This document shows, one piece after another, positions 45,808 to 57,182 of a stretch of DNA of 64,000 nucleotides (the first letter of the stretch is position 1; every line of letters starts with the position of its first letter). The notes beneath the pieces are model-generated. The model did no database searches, was not told the DNA's origin, and was given only the letters and a program-made list of their open reading frames with translations. Origin of the DNA: Pseudomonadota bacterium (GTDB lineage: Bacteria; Pseudomonadota; Alphaproteobacteria; Azospirillales; Azospirillaceae); NCBI GenBank assembly GCA_023423695.1, contig JAFAFA010000004.1, positions 62,001-126,000 on the forward strand. Reading direction: 5' to 3'. Made by a program: the position numbers and the translations under genes.

Positions 45808-46032
45808 ATGCCCAGCACCACGAACGCGGACGATCTTCCCGAAACCGGCGAGCGCAGCGACCGCCTCGCCGGTCTGGCCGACCGCACCAGCCTGACGGCC
45901 ATCGACGCCACGCTGCGCACCCTCGCCGCTCCCCTGACCGCGAACTCCGCCGCCGGCATGGCGGACATCGCCCGGCGCATGATGCAGGCGACCAGCGACT
46001 TCCGCGCCGTGATGCAGGAGGCGGCGGAGTAG
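45808..46032 (+). CDS. small hypothetical protein
   Basis: 74 residues, not recognised. Acidic and Thr-rich start, then two likely amphipathic helices (DRTSLTAIDATLRTLAAPL and GMADIARRMMQATSDFRAVM). No signal peptide or membrane segment. AAGGA lies seven bases before the ATG at 45808, and codon use is like that of neighbouring genes, so a real short gene is likely. It stands alone between divergent acs and a methyltransferase gene. Confidence 0.6.
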   Translation: MPSTTNADDLPETGERSDRLAGLADRTSLTAIDATLRTLAAPLTANSAAGMADIARRMMQATSDFRAVMQEAAE

Positions 46033-46194
46033 GACACGGTCCCGCAATCCGCCGTCCCCGCCGCCAGCACTCCGTCGTCATTTCATCCAACAGCGGCCCC
46101 AAGGAGGCTGCCCCTACCCTCCAAATCGCTGTCGCCCGCACCCGCCACACGGAATAGACTTTGCGTTTCGGTGGATGGCCGGAGTGGACGTGTC

Positions 46195-47001
46195 ATGACC
46201 GAGGCCGATAAAGTCTTCGCAGGAGCCATCCCGGCACTTTACGACCGGTATCTTGGCCCGCTCATTTTCGAGCCTTATGCGCGCGATCTGGCTGAACGGC
46301 TCGCGGGTTTCCAGGGACGGCTCCTCGAAACGGCAGCCGGCACCGGGATCGTAACGCGCGCCCTGGTCCACACCCTTCCCGCCGACGCCGCCATCGTCGC
46401 CACGGACATCAGCCAGCCGATGCTCGACCATGCGGCGAAAGGTCTGGACGCGCCACGGGTGACATGGCGACAAGCCAACGCGTTGAGCCTGCCCTTCGCA
46501 GATGCCAGCTTCGATGCGGTGGTCTGCCAATTCGGAGCGATGTTCTTCCCGGACAAGCCCGCCGGCTTCGCCGAGGCGCACCGGGTGTTGAGTTCGGGCG
46601 GCCGGTTCCTGTTCAGCGTGTGGGATCGCATCGAGGAGAACGACATCGCCGCGGTCGTCGACCCCGCGATCGCGGCTGCCTTCCCCGACGACCCGCCCAG
46701 CTTCCTGACCCGCATCCCTCATGGCTATTGCGACAAGGAGCGGATCGACCAGGATCTTCGCACAGCCGGCTTCAGACGGATCGCCACCGAGACGGTGACG
46801 CTCCGCAGCCGGGCCGCCTCCGCCGCGGACCCGGCGACCGGCTTCTGCCAGGGAACGCCGCTGCGCAGCGAGATCGAGGCGAGGGATGCAAGCCGTCTCG
46901 ATGAGGTGACCGATCAGGTCGCCCGGGCGATCGCACAACGGTTCGGTGACGGCAGGATCGACGGCAAAATCCAGGCGCACGTCATCATGGCCACCGCCTG
47001 A
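46195..47001 (+). CDS. class I SAM-dependent methyltransferase
   Basis: 268 residues of the Methyltransf_11/UbiE-like type. Motif I is LLETAAGTGIVTRAL (about 43-57); then VATDISQPMLDHA, the QANALSLPFADASFDAVVC acidic segment, and FAEAHRVLSSGGRFLFSVWD. The ATG at 46195 gives a start like that of relatives (MTEADKVF then IPALYDRYLGPLIF). Substrate unknown. It stands alone, so there is no context for a pathway. Confidence 0.88.
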   Translation: MTEADKVFAGAIPALYDRYLGPLIFEPYARDLAERLAGFQGRLLETAAGTGIVTRALVHTLPADAAIVATDISQPMLDHAAKGLDAPRVTWRQANALSLPFADASFDAVVCQFGAMFFPDKPAGFAEAHRVLSSGGRFLFSVWDRIEENDIAAVVDPAIAAAFPDDPPSFLTRIPHGYCDKERIDQDLRTAGFRRIATETVTLRSRAASAADPATGFCQGTPLRSEIEARDASRLDEVTDQVARAIAQRFGDGRIDGKIQAHVIMATA

Positions 47002-47110
47002 AGGCTCCAGGCGTCCAGCCGTGCAGGCGAGAGGCCGTCAGGACACCGCTGCTCGGGCAAAGGTCGGGAGCCGGCCGGTTTTCCGCACTCCCGTCGCCCT
47101 CGGCCATCCC

Positions 47111-47530
47111 TCAAGCCGGAACGCCGACCCCCGCCAGATCGCACACCCGCGCCCACTCCTCCTCGCTGACCGGACAGACCGACAGGCGCGACTGGCGGAC
47201 CAGGGCCATGGACTGCAGCAGCGGGTCGGCCTTGATCTGCTTCAGCGTGACGGACGTCTTCACCGGCATCACCGGAGCGACGTCGACCATGCCGAAGCGG
47301 CCGGACTCGTCGCTGGGATCCGGATAATAGGTGCGGACGATCTCGACGATGCCGACGATCTCGAGCCCTTCGTTGGAGTGATAGAAGAAGGCGCGGTCGC
47401 CCACCTCCATCGCCTTCAGATTGTTGGACGCCTGGTAATTGCGCACCCCGTCCCAATGGGTCCGGCCGTCGGCGACCATGCGGTCCCAGGAATATTTGAA
47501 CGGCTCGGATTTCACCAACCAGTAGGCCAT
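47111..47530 (-). CDS. EVE-domain protein (thymocyte nuclear protein 1-like)
   Basis: 139 residues forming a single EVE domain, a PUA-like fold that binds modified bases in nucleic acids. Clear signatures are MAYWLVKSEPFKYSWDRM, THWDGVRNYQASNNLKAM, GDRAFFYHSNEGLEIVG and TYYPDPSDESGRF. Stand-alone EVE proteins have unknown cellular roles; some link to defence or RNA modification. It lies 17 bases after a YciI-like gene, behind GGGAGAG, at the end of a four-gene minus-strand run. Confidence 0.93.
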   Translation of the reverse strand: MAYWLVKSEPFKYSWDRMVADGRTHWDGVRNYQASNNLKAMEVGDRAFFYHSNEGLEIVGIVEIVRTYYPDPSDESGRFGMVDVAPVMPVKTSVTLKQIKADPLLQSMALVRQSRLSVCPVSEEEWARVCDLAGVGVPA

Positions 47531-47547
47531 CGCCGGCACTCTCCCGC

Positions 47548-47832
47548 TCAGGCCTTGGGGTAGACGCGGCGCCAGGGCCGGATCGTCACGCTGTCGAACA
47601 GGCCGGCCTTGGCATAGGGGTCGCCGGCGGCGAACGCTTGCGCGGCGGCGGCATCGGCGCACTCGACGATCAGCAGGCTGCCGACCATGCCGCTCTGGTC
47701 GTCCGACAGCAGCGGGCCGGCGGCGAAGATGCGGTCGGCGTTGGCTTCCAGATAGGCCAGATGTTCGGTGCGGTTGGCGGCGCGAACATCGGCGGCACCC
47801 GCCTTGTCGACGCAATGGAACATGAACAGCAT
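47548..47832 (-). CDS. YciI-family protein
   Basis: 94 residues with the YciI fold, a ferredoxin-like dimer often with a His-Asp pair. Family pattern: MLFMFHCVDKAGAADVRAAN, RTEHLAYLEANADRIFAAGP, the GSLLIVECADAAAAQAFAAG segment and DPYAKAGLFDSVTIRPW. Function is generally unknown. The EVE-domain gene follows at 17 bases, a pairing common in alphaproteobacteria. Confidence 0.92.
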   Translation of the reverse strand: MLFMFHCVDKAGAADVRAANRTEHLAYLEANADRIFAAGPLLSDDQSGMVGSLLIVECADAAAAQAFAAGDPYAKAGLFDSVTIRPWRRVYPKA

Positions 47833-47972
47833 GCGGTCCCCTCCTCCATACGGTGGAGCGGGAGCCTAGATCGGATCGCGGAAAATCGGAATCGATTTGA
47901 AGCGTAAATCCGATCGCAAGAATTTGAATGCAGGGGACGGCGGCGGGAAAGCGCGGGCTTGCCCCTTCGGCT

Positions 47973-48602
47973 TTATGCCACCACGCGCGGATGCCGCGGC
48001 GGCGCCTTGCCGCCTTTGCACGGGCTGTAGCCGCCGGGGTTGATGCGGCCGAGTCTGATGCCGGCGCGCTCGATTTCGCCGAAGCCGCGCAGCCCCATCT
48101 CCTGCGTCGCGGCCAGCGCGATGCGGCCGCAGGCTTCGGCATCGCTGCCGGCATGGTGATGGTCGAGCGCGATGCCCAGGAAATCGGCCAGATGGTTCAG
48201 CCTGTGTGCGGTCAGCGTCGGCCAGGCACGGCGCGCCAGCACGACAGTGCAGAGATAGTCGCAGGCCGGCCAATCGAGCCCGTAGTCGGTCAGGGTGTGG
48301 CGCAGAACGCTGAGGTCGAAAGCGGCGTTGTGCGCCAGGATCAGCCGGCCCTGGACCCGCTCGCGCAGGGCCGCCCAAACCTCCGGGAACTCTGGCGCTC
48401 CGGCCACGTCCTCTTCCCGGATGCCGTGGATGGCGCTGTTGAAGGAATTGAAGCGCAGTTCGCGCGGGCGGATCAGATGCTCTTCCGTCCCGGTCACGCG
48501 GCCGTTCTCGATCCAGGCGACGCCGATGGAGCAGGCGCTGGTGCGGGTCTCGTTGGCGGTTTCGAAATCGATGGCGACGGCGTGGCCGGAGATGACGGTC
48601 AT
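47973..48602 (-). CDS. 3'-5' exonuclease, DnaQ/RNase T (DEDDh) type
   Basis: 209 residues. The acidic motifs of the DEDDh nucleases are present: Exo I AIDFETANETRTSACSIG, Exo II LILAHNAAFDLSVLRHTL, and Exo III with the His in HHHAGSDAEACGRIAL. No polymerase subunit or BRCT domain is attached, so it resembles stand-alone exonucleases of unclear DNA or RNA substrate. A short basic tail follows. It lies 22 bases after the Nudix gene. Confidence 0.9.
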   Translation of the reverse strand: MTVISGHAVAIDFETANETRTSACSIGVAWIENGRVTGTEEHLIRPRELRFNSFNSAIHGIREEDVAGAPEFPEVWAALRERVQGRLILAHNAAFDLSVLRHTLTDYGLDWPACDYLCTVVLARRAWPTLTAHRLNHLADFLGIALDHHHAGSDAEACGRIALAATQEMGLRGFGEIERAGIRLGRINPGGYSPCKGGKAPPRHPRVVA

Positions 48603-48624
48603 TGATGTCCGATTTGCAGGCGGG

Positions 48625-49227
48625 TCAGAGGCGGAGAATGCTGGCGAGATCCTCGGGCAACGCCTCTTCCGCAGCCAGCACCCGCAGCTTCAGCAGGCTG
48701 GCGACCGCCATGGCATCGGTGATCGCGCCGGCCAGCACCATGTCGATCACCTCGGCGAAGGGTACGCGGCGGACCGCCAGCACCTCGGTTTCGTCGGGAG
48801 CGGACTCGCCCTGCTCCAGGCCCCAGGCGACGAAGGTATGGGCGACCTCGTCGGTGATGCAGTTGGACAGGTGAAGCTTCATCAGCGGCATCCAGCGCCG
48901 CGCCGTGAGGCCGGTCTCCTCGCGCAGTTCGCGCGCCGCCGATTCCTGCGGCTCCACCCCCTTGCGCCCGCCTCCTTCCGGAATTTCCCAGCTGTATTGC
49001 TTCAGCGGGAACCGATACTGGCCGACCAGCGTCACCGTGCCGTCGTCGTGGATCGGCACCACGCCGGTGGCGAGGCTGCGGGGATGGACGACGCCGTAGA
49101 TGCCGGGAGCGCCCTTCGGGGTCAGAACCTTATGCTCGACCACCTCCATCCAGGCATTCTCGTACTTCGTCGTGCTGGTCAGCACGGTCCAGGGATTGCC
49201 GGTGGACTCACCGGTTTCGATCGGCAC
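48625..49227 (-). CDS. Nudix hydrolase, ADP-ribose pyrophosphatase-like
   Basis: 200 residues with an ADP-ribose pyrophosphatase layout: the strand-rich N-terminus (NAWMEVVEHKVLTPKGAPG), YRFPLKQYSWEIPEGGG, and the Nudix box ending AARELREETGL with the catalytic REx2EE glutamates. The conserved first Glu of the box is Val here (KGVEPQE), which need not abolish activity. The GTG at 49227 follows GGAGGGGG; in-frame codons upstream are AT-rich and unlike the family. It likely cleaves a nucleoside diphosphate-linked metabolite and heads the Nudix-exonuclease-YciI-EVE run. Confidence 0.9.
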   Translation of the reverse strand: MPIETGESTGNPWTVLTSTTKYENAWMEVVEHKVLTPKGAPGIYGVVHPRSLATGVVPIHDDGTVTLVGQYRFPLKQYSWEIPEGGGRKGVEPQESAARELREETGLTARRWMPLMKLHLSNCITDEVAHTFVAWGLEQGESAPDETEVLAVRRVPFAEVIDMVLAGAITDAMAVASLLKLRVLAAEEALPEDLASILRL

Positions 49228-49375
49228 GCGAGGCCCCCTCCGTCGGTTGCGGCCGGAGTATAGGGAGACAGCCCTGGGGTCGCAATGGCCGCACCTCAGC
49301 AGGTCACAGACAAAAAATGATAAAATTTTCCAACAATTAGGGGTAACAAAGTCCAAATCGTTAAATAATGGTTTC

Positions 49376-49404
49376 TTGACAGACAAATCGACCGCACTTA
49401 CTTC
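49376..49404 (+). promoter_or_regulatory. candidate sigma-70-type promoter for the methyltransferase gene
   Basis: A perfect TTGACA (49376-49381) is followed after 17 bases by TACTTC (49399-49404), in a conspicuously AT-rich stretch (about 49305-49420) and about 80 bases before the GTG start at 49487. The -10 match is weak. Confidence 0.45.
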
Positions 49405-49486
49405 TAAATCGCGGCAGGAAAAGTCGTGGTCATACTCCGAATGGGCGGGGCGACAGCCGACCCATTGACCTGGAAAGGGCAGCTAC

Positions 49487-50548
49487 GTGGCTCCGCAGTT
49501 TAATCCACAGGATTTGGAGCGGTGGCGAAACCCCGACTGGCGTATCCGTTTGACCGCTTGGTGGGAAGGGTATGACCTCTCCCGGTTGTCCTGCGTTAAA
49601 AACCGGTCTGCCCTGCGTAACTCGACGGACGGGCGCAGGCACGGGCCGGTCAATGCGGTCGGCACCGCGTTCGGCCCTTCCGCTCCCTCCCCTGCTGCGG
49701 TCGATCCGCCTCCATCCGGCCCGGCAGCCGGCGGCAATCCGGAACTGGACCGGCTGGCGTCGATGCAACTCGACCGCCACGGCGAACCCGTCTGGTCGCC
49801 GGCACGCAGCGAGGGTGCGCAGCTTCTGTGGGGCCAGGACATGACCGGACCAGAGGAGGCGGCATGGATGGTCGACTGCGTCCGCTCCTTCGGGTTGAAC
49901 CCGGCCAAGAGCGTGCTGGACCTGTCGGCCGGCCTGGGCGGAACCGCCCGTGCGCTGGTGGAAAGCTGCGACACCTGGGTGACCGGGCTGGAGCCGTCGC
50001 CGCTGCTGGCGAAGCTGGCGATGGACCGGTCGAAGGCGCTGGGACTGTCGAAGAAGGCACCGGTCGCCCAGTACGACCCGGAGCATTTCAACCAAGCCGG
50101 CAGCTTCGACCTCGTCATGGCCGACCGCATCGTCCACCGGGTTCGCGACAAGGAGCTGTTCCTGGACCGGGTCGGCGACTGCGTGAAGCCCAAAGGCGGC
50201 ATCGCCCTGTTCGATTACGTGATCGACGGTGCCCCCGGTTCCTGGGACGCCTGGAGCGCATGGCGGGACGAGGAGCCGATGGAGGTCTATCCCTGGACCG
50301 CCACCCGCATGGCGGACGAGTTGACCCAGCGCAACCTCGACCTCCGCATCACCGAGGATCTGACCCAACTGCACCGCCGCCACATCATCGACCGGGTGCG
50401 CAAGCTCGCGGACACGCTGACGAACGCCGTGCCGACGGCGCCTGTGCTGGCGGCACTGAAGCGCGAGCTTGCCCTTTGGTGGGCGCGGCTGAAGGTGCTG
50501 GGCAGCGGCCTGCGCTTCGTCCGCTACGTGGCGGTGAAGCCGGCGTAA
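49487..50548 (+). CDS. SAM-dependent methyltransferase with extended N-terminus
   Basis: 353 residues. The first 80 or so look unstructured apart from WRNPDWRIRLTAWWEGYDL and a Pro/Ala-rich linker. The catalytic domain starts near 115 with MVDCVRSFGLNPAK; motif I is VLDLSAGLGGTARALVE, followed by VTGLEPSPLLAKLAMDRS, FDLVMADRIVHRVRDKELF and GGIALFDYVIDGAPGS. It recalls phosphoethanolamine- or sarcosine-type methyltransferases, but the substrate is not clear. The GTG start has GGAAAGGG nine bases upstream and lies 80 bases from a candidate promoter. Stands alone. Confidence 0.84.
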   Translation: MAPQFNPQDLERWRNPDWRIRLTAWWEGYDLSRLSCVKNRSALRNSTDGRRHGPVNAVGTAFGPSAPSPAAVDPPPSGPAAGGNPELDRLASMQLDRHGEPVWSPARSEGAQLLWGQDMTGPEEAAWMVDCVRSFGLNPAKSVLDLSAGLGGTARALVESCDTWVTGLEPSPLLAKLAMDRSKALGLSKKAPVAQYDPEHFNQAGSFDLVMADRIVHRVRDKELFLDRVGDCVKPKGGIALFDYVIDGAPGSWDAWSAWRDEEPMEVYPWTATRMADELTQRNLDLRITEDLTQLHRRHIIDRVRKLADTLTNAVPTAPVLAALKRELALWWARLKVLGSGLRFVRYVAVKPA

Positions 50549-50893
50549 GATTCCGAAGCAGGCCTCCCTAATGTTCATATGAGTAAAGAAAGCATCCGCC
50601 GTTGCAGCATAGGATGTTCGGCGGATATTTCCCGAGGACCACCCCGACGGTCAGGTTTGGGACGATGCTCCACGACCATGCCCATGCTCCCGCTTTCTTC
50701 GAGCCAAGCGTTTGATCTGTACCGCGCACGCCCTACATCTTGCCTGCATGACGCGCGGGCGCCGTTGCGGCCGCCCCAGTCTTTTGGACGATCTCCGGCG
50801 TCCTTCTGACCGTCATCACCCGGACCGTAACCGAAGCGCTCTCCCAAGCGCCGCCCAAGGCGCATGCCCGACCCAAAGCCAAGGAGGCTTCCC
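50549..50893. other. intergenic region upstream of acnA
   Basis: 345 bases. ATCCGCCG (50594-50601) and CGGCGGAT (50619-50626) form a hairpin with a 17-base loop, 45 bases after the methyltransferase stop, possibly a terminator; ATTTCCC follows. The remainder should contain the acnA promoter. Short open frames are Arg/Pro-rich and look random. Confidence 0.5.
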
Positions 50894-53581
<2,688 letters not shown>

Positions 53582-53601
53582 GGCTGCCGAGGCCTGAATA
53601 A

Positions 53602-53641
53602 GGAAAGGGCCGCTTCCCGGTGCTGGGGAGCGGCCCTTTTT
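53602..53641. terminator. bidirectional terminator after acnA
   Basis: AAAGGGCCGCTTCCC pairs with GGGGAGCGGCCCTTTTT with one wobble; TTTTT follows on the plus strand and TTTC on the minus. It lies between acnA and the convergent kinase gene. Confidence 0.92.
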
Positions 53642-53671
53642 CCTTGATGCCCTGTTTTGGCCCGCGTGCCC

Positions 53672-56600
53672 TCACGCCGCCCCGGCGCTCGCCATCATGC
53701 GGCGAAGGTCGTTGGGGAAGACCGGCTTGTGCAAGAGGCGGAAGCCGCGGCGTTCGGCCTCTTCCTGGCGTTCGGAGCTGGTGTCGCCGGTCAGGATGAT
53801 ACCGGGAACGGTCCGCCCCAGCATGGCCTGCACCGCGACGACCGCCTCCGGGCCGGTGCGGCCCTGCTGGAGCTGGTAGTCGGCCAGAACGATCTGCGGA
53901 CAGCGCCCGTCGGCTTGCAGCCGCTCCAGCGCCTGATCGCCCGACTTGGCGGTCAGCACGTCATAGCCCCAGCCCTCCAGGATCGCCTTCAGGCCGAGCA
54001 GGATGATCGCCTCGTCGTCGATCACCAGCACCATGCCCTTGGCATCCGCTCCCTTGCCGGGCGGGACCGCCGTCGCTCGCTGGGCAGCGGGCTGAACAAC
54101 GGGCGCTTGGGCGGACGAGCCGGCAACGGCAGGCGCGGCTACCGCCGTCTTGACCGCAATGTCGCCGCCACCCGTCGCCCCCTTGCCCTTGCCGCCACCG
54201 AACGCGCTGGCGATGGCGCTGATCGCCTGTCCACGATCATTGGCGGCGGCATTGGCGGCATCGTTGGCGGCGGAGCGGCGGGCCAGCGACGCCGCGGCGG
54301 CGGCCGTGCCGCTGGCGGGACGGGCATTGCCCAGGATCACCCGCGGAAGTTCCACCGCGAAGACCGAGCCCTTGCCCTCCCACGACCGCACCGTCACCGG
54401 ATGGCCGAGCAGCCGCGACAACCGCTGGACGATGGCCAGCCCCAGGCCCAGGCCGCGCTCGCTGCGCTCGCCCAGCTGGGTGAACTCCTCGAAGATGTCC
54501 TCCAGCCGGTCGGCGGGGATGCCGGCGCCGGTGTCCCAGACCTCCACCCGCATGCCCGACGGCGTGCGGCGGCAGCCCAGCAGCACCTTGCCGCCGGTGG
54601 TGTAGCGCAGGGCGTTTTCCACCAGATTGCGCAGGATCCGCTCCAGATGGGCAGGGTCGGTGCGCACCCAGGCACGGGTCGGCACGGCGCGCAGTTCCAG
54701 CCCCTTCTGGGCGGCGCGGGGGCCGTATTCGGCGACCAGCCGGCCAAGCAGCTGGTTCAGCCGCACCTCCACCGGAGTGGCGACGATCTTGCCGGATTCC
54801 AGCCGCGACATGTCGAGCAGCCCGTCCAGCAGGGTCTTCAGCGTGTCCAGCCCCTGGCGGATGTTGTCCAGGATCGGCAGCGCCGGGTGCCCCTGCAGCC
54901 GGTCGCTCAGCGCCGCGGTGAAGAGATAGAGCGACTGGACCGGCTGGCGCAGGTCGTGGCTGGCGGCGGCCAGGAATTTCGATTTCCCTTCGTTGGCCTG
55001 ATCGGCCTCCTCCCGCAACCGGTGCAGTTCGGCCTCGGCCTTCTTGCGGTCGGTGACCTCGACGGCGGCGCAGGTGACGCCCTCCACCCGGCCGGAGGGA
55101 TCGCGCAGCGGATCGACGGTCAGGTCGAAGAAGCGCTCCTCGCCCTTGAAGCGGATGCGGACCTCCTCCCGCGCGCCGACGCCGCTCTCCATCACGCGGC
55201 GCTTCAGCGCCATCAGGTTGTCGGCCTCCTCGCCAGGGTCGAACAGGTCGGCGTCGGTGCGGCCGTTGAGCGTCTCCGGCGAAAAGCCCAGCAATTCCGA
55301 ATGGGACCAGGTGTAGCGCAGGTCGCGGTCCTGGTTGAAGACCGCCACGCCCGAATTGCGCAGGCCGGTGCGCACGCGCTCCTCGGCGACGCGCAGGGCC
55401 TCCTCGGTGCGCTTGCGCTCGGTGATGTCGATGCCCGACGCGATCAGGTGGGTGACATGGCCGTCGGCATCGACCATCGGGGTCAGGTTGACGTCCACCG
55501 TCATCTCGCGTCCGTCGCCCAGCCGCAGCCCGGAGTCGAAACGGGAGGAGCGGCCGTGCGCTCCCAGCGCCAGCGCCTGGCGCAACCGTTCACGCCCGGT
55601 GTCGTCGAAGGACAGCCAGCAGATCTCGTCGAAGGGACGGCCGACGATGCGGGCGGCCGGCAGCCCGGCGGCATCGGCGGCGGCACGGTTGACCTGGGCC
55701 ACCGCCCCGTCCGGCGTCAGCACGCCGACATAGGCCGGCAGCGCGTCCAGAACGGCGCGGATGTGGGCTTCCGACTGGCGCAGCGCCGCTTCGCGCGCTT
55801 CCAGCCGATCGGCCATCATGTCGAAGGCATGGCCGAGCTGGCCGATCTCCGACGAGCGGTCGGACAGCTTGACGCGGGTGGTGGTCTTGCCCTCGCTCCA
55901 GTCGCGGGCGGCGCAGACCAGCGCGTCCACCGGGCGGCGGATGAACAGGGTGCCGCCGATCCAGGCGGCGGCGGCGGCGACCAGGAAGCCCGACAGGGTC
56001 ATCAGCAGCCCGTCGCGGGTGGCGCGGTCCACTGCCCCCATCGCGGCCCCTTGGTCGACGCCGACGCTGATGAACAGGTCGCGGATTCCGGCGGTGGGCG
56101 GGGAGAAGGCCAGGATGCGGGATACGCCGTCCATTCCGGGCAGCATCGTCACGCCCGCATCCGTCGCCGACAGCAGCGGCAGGTAGTTGTCCGGCAGCCG
56201 CTCGCCGACGCGGCCCTGGGTGCCCGGCAGCTTGACCAGGATGGTGCCGGAGCGGTCGGCCACGGTCAGGGCCGTGTTCTCCGGCATCGGACGGGTGGCG
56301 AAGATGGAGGTCAGCCGCGGCACGTCGAGCGACAGGGCGATCACGCCGGCCCGCTTGCCGTCGGCGTCGGTGTAGGGAACCGCGACCGGAAGCTCGCCGC
56401 CGGCGGCACCGGAATGGGTGATCGTCCATTCGCCGACGACGAAGCGCCCCTGGGCCATCGCCCGGCGGAAATGCGGCTGCGAGGTCAGCGAGGAGCCGAT
56501 GCGCGACGGGTCGGCGCTGCACTTGATGCGCCCGCCGGCATCGGTGACCGACAGCGTGCGGTAGTCGGCGGAGCGGGCGGACAGCCGCTCCAGATAGGTT

Positions 56601-56842
56601 TGGCAACCGGCGACCTCGCCCCCACGCAGGAAAGGGGCCTCCGTCACCGCGGTGACCATCAGCCGGGCGCTGTCCAGAATGCGGACATGTTCGCTTTCCA
56701 CCTGACGCAGCAGCCGTTCCGCCTGGAGGGTGACCTCCGCCTCGCGCTCCGCCCGCTGGTCGAGCACGCTGTAGATCTGGATGCCGATCGCCGGCAGCAC
56801 CGCGAGCAGGACCAGGATGAAGAGGCGTGCCAGAAGGGTCAT
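53672..56842 (-). CDS. hybrid sensor histidine kinase/response regulator with Ala-rich linker
   Basis: 1056 residues. In order: membrane helix at about 4-22; a Cache-type periplasmic domain (about 30-270); second helix; HAMP; two PAS domains (starting near AHIRAVLDALPAYVGV and RVRTGLRNSGVAVFNQ); HisKA with AASHDLRQPVQSLYLF (His near 628); HATPase with GRLVENALRYTTGGK-type N box and GLGLGLAIV; then a roughly 95-residue Ala/Gly-rich low-complexity linker (about 840-935); and a receiver with VLVIDDEA and Asp near 985 (IVLADYQLQQG). The ATG at 56842 starts at the first helix. The ASHDLRQP kinase class is common in alphaproteobacteria; the signal is unknown. Confidence 0.93.
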   Translation of the reverse strand: MTLLARLFILVLLAVLPAIGIQIYSVLDQRAEREAEVTLQAERLLRQVESEHVRILDSARLMVTAVTEAPFLRGGEVAGCQTYLERLSARSADYRTLSVTDAGGRIKCSADPSRIGSSLTSQPHFRRAMAQGRFVVGEWTITHSGAAGGELPVAVPYTDADGKRAGVIALSLDVPRLTSIFATRPMPENTALTVADRSGTILVKLPGTQGRVGERLPDNYLPLLSATDAGVTMLPGMDGVSRILAFSPPTAGIRDLFISVGVDQGAAMGAVDRATRDGLLMTLSGFLVAAAAAWIGGTLFIRRPVDALVCAARDWSEGKTTTRVKLSDRSSEIGQLGHAFDMMADRLEAREAALRQSEAHIRAVLDALPAYVGVLTPDGAVAQVNRAAADAAGLPAARIVGRPFDEICWLSFDDTGRERLRQALALGAHGRSSRFDSGLRLGDGREMTVDVNLTPMVDADGHVTHLIASGIDITERKRTEEALRVAEERVRTGLRNSGVAVFNQDRDLRYTWSHSELLGFSPETLNGRTDADLFDPGEEADNLMALKRRVMESGVGAREEVRIRFKGEERFFDLTVDPLRDPSGRVEGVTCAAVEVTDRKKAEAELHRLREEADQANEGKSKFLAAASHDLRQPVQSLYLFTAALSDRLQGHPALPILDNIRQGLDTLKTLLDGLLDMSRLESGKIVATPVEVRLNQLLGRLVAEYGPRAAQKGLELRAVPTRAWVRTDPAHLERILRNLVENALRYTTGGKVLLGCRRTPSGMRVEVWDTGAGIPADRLEDIFEEFTQLGERSERGLGLGLAIVQRLSRLLGHPVTVRSWEGKGSVFAVELPRVILGNARPASGTAAAAASLARRSAANDAANAAANDRGQAISAIASAFGGGKGKGATGGGDIAVKTAVAAPAVAGSSAQAPVVQPAAQRATAVPPGKGADAKGMVLVIDDEAIILLGLKAILEGWGYDVLTAKSGDQALERLQADGRCPQIVLADYQLQQGRTGPEAVVAVQAMLGRTVPGIILTGDTSSERQEEAERRGFRLLHKPVFPNDLRRMMASAGAA

Positions 56843-57182
56843 GGCGTAGACGAGGCTCCCACCGCGAAACCGACCGGATGGCGCATCGGGCGCGCCACCG
56901 TGCCGCATGCCTATCGCTAACGCACTTATGGTTAAGCGCCGGTTAATTCAGAAAACAGTTGGGTAGAATAGGCGGAAATATCCCAACCAATCGAAAGGAT
57001 CGTCCTCAAGAATGCCGGTTGGTTGGCCGCATTTGCGTAAAAATCCAAAACATACCCCCAACGAGTGGTTATGGCCGAAGGAGGTATGCCGTCGCCATGA
57101 CCTGAAGCTCTCACCCCAGGGGCAGATTTGGATTTCCGGTGATGCGGGAACAGCGCCGGGAATCGGGTGTTGATGGCTTGCA
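56843..57182. other. divergent intergenic region between the kinase and the amidoligase
   Basis: 340 bases, less GC-rich than the surroundings between about 56925 and 57080. It should hold divergent promoters. No clear operator, terminator or RNA is seen; a short minus-strand frame at 56932-57183 has no recognisable features. Confidence 0.5.

Noticed and set aside
50579..50809. Small gene upstream of acnA
   Set aside because: The frame is Arg/Pro/Ser-rich, begins inside a hairpin region, has no good ribosome site, and probably overlaps the acnA promoter.
53657..56920. 1087-codon open frame on the plus strand
   Set aside because: Antisense to the hybrid kinase; composition is typical of a high-GC shadow frame and no domain is recognisable.
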